Assembly (NCBI GenBank): GCA_023262965.1
Contig: JALQXX010000013.1
Span: 1-35,343, forward strand
Source: Candidatus Marinamargulisbacteria bacterium
GTDB taxonomy: Bacteria; Margulisbacteria; Marinamargulisbacteria; UBA817
DNA: 35,343 nucleotides
Direction of reading: 5' to 3'
The translations under genes and the position numbers were made by a program. A model generated the notes under the pieces. It made no database searches, was not told the DNA's origin, and was given only the letters and a program-made list of their open reading frames with translations. This document shows positions 6,547-13,784 of this stretch, piece after piece (position 1 is the stretch's first letter; every line of letters begins with the position of its first letter).

Positions 6547-8337
6547 TTAGTCCAACTTTAGTGCCGCTAAAAAAGCTTCTTTGGGGACGGATATGCTCCC
6601 CAACTGCTTCATTTTTTTCTTTCCGGCCTTTTGTTTTTCAAGGAGTTTTCGCTTACGAGAAATGTCCCCACCATAGCATTTGGCGGTGACGTTTTTTCGA
6701 AGGGCTTTAATGGTTTCTCGGCAAATAATTTTGCCACCAATAGCCCCTTGAATTACCACATCATACAATTGACGGGGGATCAGGCTTTTGAGTTTTTCGG
6801 CCATTTTTCCGGCAATGGTGCGTGCGCTGGATTGATGCGCAATAAACGATAACGCATCAACGGGATCGCCGTTGATCATCAGCGCGACTTTCACCAATTG
6901 CGTGGGTCGATAATCCAAAAACCAATAGTCCATCGAGGCGTACCCTTGCGTACGGGATTTTAACTGGTCAAAAAAATTGGAAATAATTTCGTTCATGGGG
7001 ATCTCATAAATAAAACTTTGGCGAAGCGAATCAATCAGTTCGGTTTTTTTGTATACCCCACGATGCTGTTGTGCGAGTTCCATAATGGTGCCGGTGTACG
7101 TGGAGGGGGCAATAATGGACACCCCCACATAGGGCTCATAGATGGTATCAATGGTTGGCACTTCGGGGTAGTCACTGGGATTGTCCAGATCGATGGATTC
7201 CCCATTGGTTAGGGTGATTTTGTAGGTTACACTGGGTGCGGTTAGTACAATATCAATACCAAATTCCCGCTCAATACGCTCACGAATAATATCCATATGC
7301 AACAACCCCAAAAAGCCGCAGCGAAACCCAAATCCCAGAGCCTTGGAATTTTCAACACTTAGCGAGAGGGACGAATCGTTTAATTTTAACTTGGATAAGG
7401 CCACTTTCAAATCATCATAATCGGTGGTGTCAACGGGGTATATGCCCGAAAATACCATGGATTGCACCGTTTTATAGCCGGCAAGCGGGGTGGTTGCCGG
7501 CGATGCCGCCAAGGTAATGGTATCCCCAATATTGGCATCATCTACTTTTTTTATGCTGGATGTTATATACCCCACCATCCCATTTTCAAGGTGTCCAGAC
7601 GGGGTCATTTGGGGTTTGAAGTACCCAATATCGGTAATCTCAAAGGTGTTTTTTGTGGCCATCATTTGAATAACGTCCCCTTTTTTCAAGATCCCATTCA
7701 TCATTCGAACGTAGGCGATAACACCACGATACGTGTCATAGTGGGCATCAAAAATCAATGCGCGTACACAATCGTCGTTAAATTGGGGTTTGGGACAGGG
7801 TATATGCGATACAATATGATGTAAAATGCGATCAATACCCACCCCCGTTTTTGCCGAACAGTGAATGCAATCGGCAGCGGGAATACCAAAGACATGTTCA
7901 ATATCGGCGGCCACTTTGTCGGGGTCAGCGGCGGGCAAATCAATTTTATTGATCACGGGAATAATCTCCAAATCATTTTCCAGGGCTAAATAAAAATTGG
8001 CGATGGTTTGGGCTTCAATGCCTTGAGCCGCATCCACCAGTAGCAATGCCCCTTCACAGGCGGCCAATGATCGGGACACTTCATAACTAAAATCCACGTG
8101 CCCGGGGGTATCAATTAAATTTAAAATATAGGTGACCCCATCTTGGACGTATTCCAATCGAACCGCCTGCATTTTGATGGTGATGCCACGTTCCCGCTCC
8201 AAATCCATGGTGTCCAATAATTGCGCCTTCATTTGACGCTCGTCTACTGTATGCGTCCATTCAATTAACCGATCCGATATCGTGGACTTTCCATGGTCAA
8301 TGTGCGCAATAATGCAGAAATTCCGAACCGTTTCCAT
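6547..8337 (-). CDS. lepA: Elongation factor 4 (LepA), ribosomal back-translocase GTPase
   Basis: Nearly full-length LepA of 596 residues. G-domain motifs are AHIDHGKST (P-loop), the RERGITIK switch I region, DTPGHVDFSYEVSRSL, NKIDLPAADP and SAKTGVGI. The C-terminal LepA-specific region is present (ALMINGDPVDALSFIAHQSS, then IPRQLYDVVIQGAIGGKIIC, ending SISVPKEAFLAALK). EF4 binds the ribosome and aids recovery of stalled or mis-translocated complexes. An in-frame ATG at 8355 exists, but METVRNFCIIAHIDHGKST begins exactly where other LepA proteins begin and lies one base after the stop of the upstream PAS gene. There is no obvious Shine-Dalgarno, which fits translational coupling. Confidence 0.97.
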   Translation of the reverse strand: METVRNFCIIAHIDHGKSTISDRLIEWTHTVDERQMKAQLLDTMDLERERGITIKMQAVRLEYVQDGVTYILNLIDTPGHVDFSYEVSRSLAACEGALLLVDAAQGIEAQTIANFYLALENDLEIIPVINKIDLPAADPDKVAADIEHVFGIPAADCIHCSAKTGVGIDRILHHIVSHIPCPKPQFNDDCVRALIFDAHYDTYRGVIAYVRMMNGILKKGDVIQMMATKNTFEITDIGYFKPQMTPSGHLENGMVGYITSSIKKVDDANIGDTITLAASPATTPLAGYKTVQSMVFSGIYPVDTTDYDDLKVALSKLKLNDSSLSLSVENSKALGFGFRCGFLGLLHMDIIRERIEREFGIDIVLTAPSVTYKITLTNGESIDLDNPSDYPEVPTIDTIYEPYVGVSIIAPSTYTGTIMELAQQHRGVYKKTELIDSLRQSFIYEIPMNEIISNFFDQLKSRTQGYASMDYWFLDYRPTQLVKVALMINGDPVDALSFIAHQSSARTIAGKMAEKLKSLIPRQLYDVVIQGAIGGKIICRETIKALRKNVTAKCYGGDISRKRKLLEKQKAGKKKMKQLGSISVPKEAFLAALKLD

Positions 8338-8338
8338 A

Positions 8339-9094
8339 TCAGGTGGGGGTCTCATCAGCAGCGGGTATTTTTTTCAGTAAAATAATGCCCCGAACAACCG
8401 ATCCTCGCGGATCTTTAATGGGTAATATGGTCAGTAAAACGGTTTCCGTTTCTCGAAGTTGAATGATCACATCGGTGATATTTTGATCGTTTGATAGAGC
8501 GGTATTCAAATGCTCGGTAATGGCGGGATGATTCATGTGGCGGGAGAGTGTTGTGCCAATAATTTCACCCGGAACCAATCGAAACAATTCTTCCGCTTTA
8601 TGATTAATGTGCGATACGATTTTATCGGGATTTACGAAAATAATGCCCTCGGATATGCTATTCATCAGGCATTTTATGCTATTAATCTCCATAACAATGC
8701 GTGCCGATTTTAAATGATCAAACTGTGTAAACAGGGTGGCCAATTGATTGAAGCTGTGGGAAATGGTCTGGAATATATCCCTGGATTGCCACTCGGGCAT
8801 ACTGGACGCCATACGCTTTCGCTGAATACCAACCGAAATCTGACGCGAAACCGTGGATAAAAATCCCATAATATCGCGGTATAGGAGTGCAATAATAAGG
8901 CCGCTAAGGCCAGAGCCAAGCATAAAAAGCACAATAAAATGCCGCGCAAATAACGACATAGAGACGGATGGATCAATGACTGTCGAGATGGTTTGGTTTA
9001 TATAGTAAAAGACCCCATAGTAGATAAGACTAATGAGCGCAAATGCGGTTAAAAACTTCCATGGCAAGGGAATGCGTTTCTGAGGATGTATCAT
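8339..9094 (-). CDS. Two-span membrane protein with PAS sensor domain, no output domain
   Basis: 251 residues. Membrane spans at about 13-31 (FLTAFALISLIYYGVFYYI) and 48-68 (HFIVLFMLGSGLSGLIIALL) bracket a short periplasmic loop, giving a HAMP-like linker to a helical coiled region. A PAS domain follows at about 140-245 (NSISEGIIFVNPDKIVSHIN, then AEELFRLVPGEIIGTTLSRH, ending SVVRGIILLK). This looks like the sensory front half of a histidine kinase, but no kinase, cyclase or methyl-accepting region follows. It overlaps ktrA by ATGA and runs to one base before lepA. It may signal by protein contact with the RCK protein encoded upstream; that is inference from gene order. Confidence 0.75.
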   Translation of the reverse strand: MIHPQKRIPLPWKFLTAFALISLIYYGVFYYINQTISTVIDPSVSMSLFARHFIVLFMLGSGLSGLIIALLYRDIMGFLSTVSRQISVGIQRKRMASSMPEWQSRDIFQTISHSFNQLATLFTQFDHLKSARIVMEINSIKCLMNSISEGIIFVNPDKIVSHINHKAEELFRLVPGEIIGTTLSRHMNHPAITEHLNTALSNDQNITDVIIQLRETETVLLTILPIKDPRGSVVRGIILLKKIPAADETPT

Positions 9095-9801
9095 GATGAA
9101 GCATCTCCCATTCGCACAAATTGATCCAAGTGATCATCGGTTCCCAAAATAACCAATACATCGGATTCTTGTAGGGGGTCTTCGGGGTCCGGAATATCCG
9201 TCATCGATACGTCATATTGCACATCCCCATGATCGTCAACATGGGGAATCAATCGTTTAATACCCACAACATTTACTTTGAAATTTCGACGTATATCCAG
9301 TTTTTTAAGTGTTTTTTTAATAAAAATGGACGGAACACGAATTTCCAAAAGGGAATGACGTTCGGATATCTGGATGTATCGACCGACTTTACCGGACACC
9401 AAACTGGCGGACAATTGTTCCCCCATATCCTCTTCAATATTGATGATACGGTTCACCGGAATACCCATAGATAGCAAAATATTTTCCTGCAATTGGTTAA
9501 TGCTGCGCACATAGATATCGGCCACACCCAATTTTTGCAATAGAGCGGTGGCCAAAAGACTGGATTGCACATTGGTACCCATGGCAACAAAGGCAATATC
9601 GACTTTATCCACATTAACCGAGCGCATGGCCTTTTCGTCGGTAGCATCTAGAACAACGGCGACATTGACACGCTCTTTGATGTCATCAACCGAATCCGGA
9701 TTGAAATCAATTGCAATAACATCAAATCCTTTTTGACTCAAACTGGTGGCCAATCGAATGCCAAATTTTCCTAAGCTGATAACAGCGATTGACTTCTTCA
9801 T
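9091..9801 (-). CDS. ktrA: KtrA/TrkA-type RCK potassium-uptake regulatory protein
   Basis: Cytosolic gating subunit of KtrB/TrkH-type K+ transporters. Residues 1-130 are an RCK_N Rossmann domain (SIAVISLGKFGIRLATSL with the G-x-F-G loop, IAIDFNPDSVDDI, VVLDATDEKAM, VAMGTNVQSSLLATALLQKL). The C-terminal part, about 140-236, is the RCK_C (TrkA_C) domain (LLEIRVPSIFIKKTLKKLDI, ending SDVLVILGTDDHLDQFVRMG). No channel subunit is in the window. The ATG at 9801 is chosen over those at 9813 and 9810 because the first two fall inside a good extended -10 box. It heads the minus-strand operon. Confidence 0.88.
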   Translation of the reverse strand: MKKSIAVISLGKFGIRLATSLSQKGFDVIAIDFNPDSVDDIKERVNVAVVLDATDEKAMRSVNVDKVDIAFVAMGTNVQSSLLATALLQKLGVADIYVRSINQLQENILLSMGIPVNRIINIEEDMGEQLSASLVSGKVGRYIQISERHSLLEIRVPSIFIKKTLKKLDIRRNFKVNVVGIKRLIPHVDDHGDVQYDVSMTDIPDPEDPLQESDVLVILGTDDHLDQFVRMGDASS

Positions 9802-9808
9802 CGCGTTC

Positions 9809-9817
9809 ATCATACCA
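9809..9817 (-). promoter_or_regulatory. Extended -10 promoter for the ktrA-lepA operon
   Basis: On the minus strand TGG-TATGAT (9817-9809) is a TGn-extended -10 box followed by 7 bases and the ATG at 9801. A weak -35 (TTTACG) lies about 19 bases upstream. The start site would fall at or next to the A of ATG, suggesting a leaderless message. Confidence 0.5.
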
Positions 9818-9876
9818 CAAACGGGGGGTTGATCGTAAATACTCCAGATAATGCGATTGGTATCGATAACAAAAGA

Positions 9877-11046
9877 ATGTCAGCGCGTGCGCCCGTTCGG
9901 GGAGTGACCTATAGTGCGTTTCGGTCATTATTAGAGACTACAACCGCCATTCGTCGGTTGCCAAGCATTCGTCAGTCTGAAGCGTGTGTAAAGCGGGTTA
10001 TTGATCGATTTATGTGTCATGATAACGTCGATCCGATTACGGATGTACAGGCACTGCATGCGTATATTCATACCAACACGCCCATTGTTATTGATAATGA
10101 TTGTTACCATCATTTGGCGGCCATACACGCCATCATTCGTCGATTAGTGCATGTTCATGTGGCGATTCATGCCCTGCGGGATAGGATGATACAGGAGATG
10201 AACAAAATGCCCCCCAACCAGACCCATTTTTCAGAATGGATGGCCGCTCAATGGGATGAGACACTGTGGTTGAAAGGGATTGGGTGGCCCGATAGTCAAT
10301 CCCGCCAGCCAAGCCGATTGGAATCGGCCATTATGCATTGGGTAGCGGATGAAAAAAAGGCCGGCATAGCTATGTGGAATCGATTATGTCGGGCTCACTA
10401 TACCGCGTTACCTCGTATAGCGACAAAGGCGGCGGATGCGTTGATGGTACCGGTATGGGTGGATCAGCCCGTGGTTATACCGCCCCCGAATCCGGCCTGG
10501 CAGGCGGGATTAATCGCCTGTCGGGAATCGATTCATGCAATTATCCACAACGACGTCGTCCCGGAATCATCGGTGTGGCGGGTAAAGGGGAAACCGGAAT
10601 CGCCGCAGACCATGGCCGTGGTGCACCAATTGTACCGGATGGTTCGACAATACGAGCGGGAATCCCTGTATTGGATGGCGCGCATCCAAGGGGACCGTTC
10701 CGATGCCGAGGCGTTTACATTGCTTTGGGTGGCATTAACGGCCAGTTTGCACCGGTATCGGCCGTTTTTGCGGTTATATGAATACAGTCTTATGGTCGAG
10801 GTTCCCCATGTGGCGCCAACCAGTCGGGCGTATGTGGAGAATCATCGGCGCATCCATCACATTGAACCGATTTTGCAAGGTATTGTTGCCATACAAGGGT
10901 GTTTAGCGCGCCAAACGGTCACCTACAATCCGGCATGGACCCGTCATTTTTCGGCGCCATTGGCAACGGTATTGCACAATAGCGTGCGACCATGGCATCC
11001 ATTTGATTGGTTCCAACTGGTTCAAATCACGCTCACCCAATTTTGA
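9877..11046 (+). CDS. Unrecognised helical protein
   Basis: 390 residues from the ATG at 9877 (a TTG at 9829 would give 405). I recognise no family. The protein is helical, rich in His, Arg and Trp, with no signal peptide or membrane span. Helices such as LAAIHAIIRRLVHVHVAIHA, FTLLWVALTASLHRYRPFLR and the His-rich HHIEPILQGIVAIQG suggest a compact all-alpha domain. The gene is divergent from ktrA with a 75-base gap between preferred starts, and lies 50 bases upstream of the histidine kinase, which has its own promoter. Gene order hints at a link to signalling but nothing stronger. Confidence 0.6.
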   Translation: MSARAPVRGVTYSAFRSLLETTTAIRRLPSIRQSEACVKRVIDRFMCHDNVDPITDVQALHAYIHTNTPIVIDNDCYHHLAAIHAIIRRLVHVHVAIHALRDRMIQEMNKMPPNQTHFSEWMAAQWDETLWLKGIGWPDSQSRQPSRLESAIMHWVADEKKAGIAMWNRLCRAHYTALPRIATKAADALMVPVWVDQPVVIPPPNPAWQAGLIACRESIHAIIHNDVVPESSVWRVKGKPESPQTMAVVHQLYRMVRQYERESLYWMARIQGDRSDAEAFTLLWVALTASLHRYRPFLRLYEYSLMVEVPHVAPTSRAYVENHRRIHHIEPILQGIVAIQGCLARQTVTYNPAWTRHFSAPLATVLHNSVRPWHPFDWFQLVQITLTQF

Positions 11047-11079
11047 TGGGGTAATTTTAGATGAGATCCCATAGTTATT

Positions 11080-11088
11080 TGATACAAT
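11080..11088 (+). promoter_or_regulatory. Extended -10 promoter for the kinase pair
   Basis: TGA-TACAAT (11080-11088) is a TGn-extended -10 followed by 8 bases and the ATG at 11097. No good -35 is seen at 17 bases. The geometry predicts a leaderless or nearly leaderless transcript. Confidence 0.5.
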
Positions 11089-11096
11089 CGTAATAA

Positions 11097-13784
11097 ATGC
11101 TATGGTTTAATTCGGGTTGTTTAGTGGCTACGCTTTTGGTTTTGGTATTCAATATTACATACCCCAAACGCAGTCGATTGGTGTGGTATACACTGGCCAG
11201 TATCAGTTTATTGGGATTGGGGTATGCCGCAATTGTGACTCTAAACGATTGTTCTTGGGTGCTTTGGATGAGTTTTACAGCGGCTTGCTTGGTATTTTAT
11301 GTACAGCAGCGGTTACTGAATACCACGCAATTGAAACCCTACGATACGCTTTTATTTGGAATAGGTGGCCTGATGGTGGTGGCCAACAGTATCGCCTGGT
11401 ATATCGGATGGGATATAGACAGCCTGTCATGGAACTGGACCTTATATGCCTATCAGATCATCCTCATTGTGGGTGCAGGAATGATTCGCTCAACCAATCC
11501 CTTTGCTCAATATACAGGATGGATGCGGGGACTAAAAATAGGGCTTTCATGGGCCCCGGCGGTTACATATGGCCTTTTGTGGGCACCGCTACCATCCGAA
11601 ATACAGTGGTTGATATGCCACATATTTTTGGTGGTATTTACCAGTGCGCAAACGATATTTTTAATTTGGTATCAACGATTGCGAGTCCGATATCTGATCA
11701 AGGCATATGGTCAATTGGTCATAAAAAGCACCCTGTGTTTGCTGGGATATAGCGTGATATTTTGGGTAGCGGTGGCGGTAATTTCGGTGCCTGTGTTGGT
11801 GTTGGGGGGCCTGATGGGACTGAGTACCATTATTTTTTGGGCCATATGGATGTGGATATCCCAAGAAGTACGGATGATTGATTCGCGATTGATAGCGCGG
11901 TTGGATCATGCCATACGGTCCAGCAAGACGATGATGCATGTCTACAATGCCATTGAACAATATTGCCATTCATTTGAGGGGATGATTTGGCAGGCGCATT
12001 TGGGGGAATCACCCACGTCAGATATCTACATGCATCGGCGCATCAGTGATGATGAGTCGCATTATTTTCATTCAATAAGTGATAACTCGGTTAATATTTT
12101 TTATGAATTGGCCGGTATTTATGTTCATATTACCACGCGATTTCAGGATGGTCGAAATTATTGGTTTTTACTAAAGTTTCCGCAGTATTGTGATTGGATT
12201 TCCATGTCCCATAAGGCGAATTTTTCGCTAATTGTTACGGGCTTATCCCATACCTTGCAACTTATTGAATCCAATGAACATGTTAATCGCAAAATGAGCA
12301 ATATCGCGAATATCAATGAATCGATGTCGCGTCCTCAATTAATGTCAATTGATGTCTTTTTTTATAACTTTTTAAAAAGCTTTCAAAGGTTAGTGGGTAT
12401 GGATGCGTTTATTATGATGGATTTTTTGGGGGTGGAGGTCTCTACGGTGTATGTTCCAAGCCATATTCGGAAGGTCTTGAATGGGGTATCGGTTCAGTCG
12501 TTGTTTGACACATCATGGGATCCGGTATTATGTCATCGGGATGATCCCGATATGCCTCAGGGATTGGCGCCTATTTTGCGCAAGTACGGGGTGTCCTGGT
12601 GTTGCTTGATTCCCATTACCTACAACAACCAATTACAATCGTATTACATCGGCCTATTGTATTCAGAGGATGTGAATATTGATCTTCAGTTGGTGCATTT
12701 AATGAACAATCAGTTGGCAACATTTATGGGTCGGTTGGTGACCAATCATCAGATTCGTAGTGACCATGAGTTTCACCAGGGTATTATGGATTCACTGGCC
12801 TTTATTCTAATAATATTTGATGAATCTTTTAAAATTTTATTTTTAAACAATGTTTCTATGGATTTTTTTAATGCGTCGTATAATACTTTGGAGGATATGG
12901 TTGCGGTGTATCCCCAGTTGGCCTGTATACGGGATATGTATACGAATCCGGATACATATCGGGAGGTCATTATTCAGTTAGAGGAATCGTATTACAAGGT
13001 AGTGGTATCGGCGTTATCGGAAAAACGGGTGGCCAGTGTCTTGATTGATGTAACGGACACATTGGAGATGCGGCGAGGTCTACGGCAATCGTCCACCTTA
13101 AAAGGGATGGGAACGTTTGTTGCGGGTGTTGCCCATGAGATTAAAAATCCCCTGGTTGCTGTCAAAACATTTATTCAATTGATTAGTCGTGATTGGGGCA
13201 ATCAGAATCTTCGCGAAAAATTTCGCACGATTGTGGAGCCCCAGCTTATGCGGATTAATCAATTGGCCGATTCGCTCAATTTTTTGGATTACACCAATGG
13301 GTATAATTTTGAATTGGTGAACATATCAGCGGTTATTCATCAGGCATTGCTGTTGCTGAAAACCCATTCGGACAACAATCCGGCGGTTCAGATGCGGTTG
13401 GATATAACCCCAAATGTGTATATATGGGGAAGCTATGCCAGATTGGCGCAATTAATTACCAATTTGTATGTTAATGCCCAAGATGCGGTGTATGGAAACG
13501 ACAATCCATGGATTCGGGTGTCTCTGGTTAAGCAAGATGCCAATACGATGATTTTGGATGTGGCAGATAATGGGGTAGGCATTCCCATCAATCAGCAATC
13601 GGCCATATTTGACCCATTTTTTACCACCAAAGATTCCGGTACAGGGTTGGGATTGAGTATTGTGTATCAAATTGTTTTGGAGCATAAAGGTCAGATTTTT
13701 TTGGCGGATTCCAGTAATGACGGTTCGGTGTTTCGGGTTGTATTTCCGACATGTGAAGGTCCCTCAGAGGGCAATAGGCGATGA
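11097..13784 (+). CDS. Large membrane sensor histidine kinase
   Basis: 895 residues. About eight N-terminal membrane spans (roughly 1-260) form a membrane sensor block resembling the multi-span front end of PrsK-like kinases. A GAF-like region spans about 290-550 and a PAS-like segment about 560-650 (GIMDSLAFILIIFDESFKIL). The kinase core is intact: H-box GVAHEIKNPLVAVKTFIQLI with His680, N-box NLYVNAQDAV near 790, G1 DVADNGVGIP near 823, F-box FDPFFTTKDS, and G2 GTGLGLSIVYQI near 850. It should autophosphorylate on His680. No response regulator is adjacent. The stop overlaps the start of the paralogue (ATGA), so the two proteins are probably made together. Confidence 0.92.
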   Translation: MLWFNSGCLVATLLVLVFNITYPKRSRLVWYTLASISLLGLGYAAIVTLNDCSWVLWMSFTAACLVFYVQQRLLNTTQLKPYDTLLFGIGGLMVVANSIAWYIGWDIDSLSWNWTLYAYQIILIVGAGMIRSTNPFAQYTGWMRGLKIGLSWAPAVTYGLLWAPLPSEIQWLICHIFLVVFTSAQTIFLIWYQRLRVRYLIKAYGQLVIKSTLCLLGYSVIFWVAVAVISVPVLVLGGLMGLSTIIFWAIWMWISQEVRMIDSRLIARLDHAIRSSKTMMHVYNAIEQYCHSFEGMIWQAHLGESPTSDIYMHRRISDDESHYFHSISDNSVNIFYELAGIYVHITTRFQDGRNYWFLLKFPQYCDWISMSHKANFSLIVTGLSHTLQLIESNEHVNRKMSNIANINESMSRPQLMSIDVFFYNFLKSFQRLVGMDAFIMMDFLGVEVSTVYVPSHIRKVLNGVSVQSLFDTSWDPVLCHRDDPDMPQGLAPILRKYGVSWCCLIPITYNNQLQSYYIGLLYSEDVNIDLQLVHLMNNQLATFMGRLVTNHQIRSDHEFHQGIMDSLAFILIIFDESFKILFLNNVSMDFFNASYNTLEDMVAVYPQLACIRDMYTNPDTYREVIIQLEESYYKVVVSALSEKRVASVLIDVTDTLEMRRGLRQSSTLKGMGTFVAGVAHEIKNPLVAVKTFIQLISRDWGNQNLREKFRTIVEPQLMRINQLADSLNFLDYTNGYNFELVNISAVIHQALLLLKTHSDNNPAVQMRLDITPNVYIWGSYARLAQLITNLYVNAQDAVYGNDNPWIRVSLVKQDANTMILDVADNGVGIPINQQSAIFDPFFTTKDSGTGLGLSIVYQIVLEHKGQIFLADSSNDGSVFRVVFPTCEGPSEGNRR

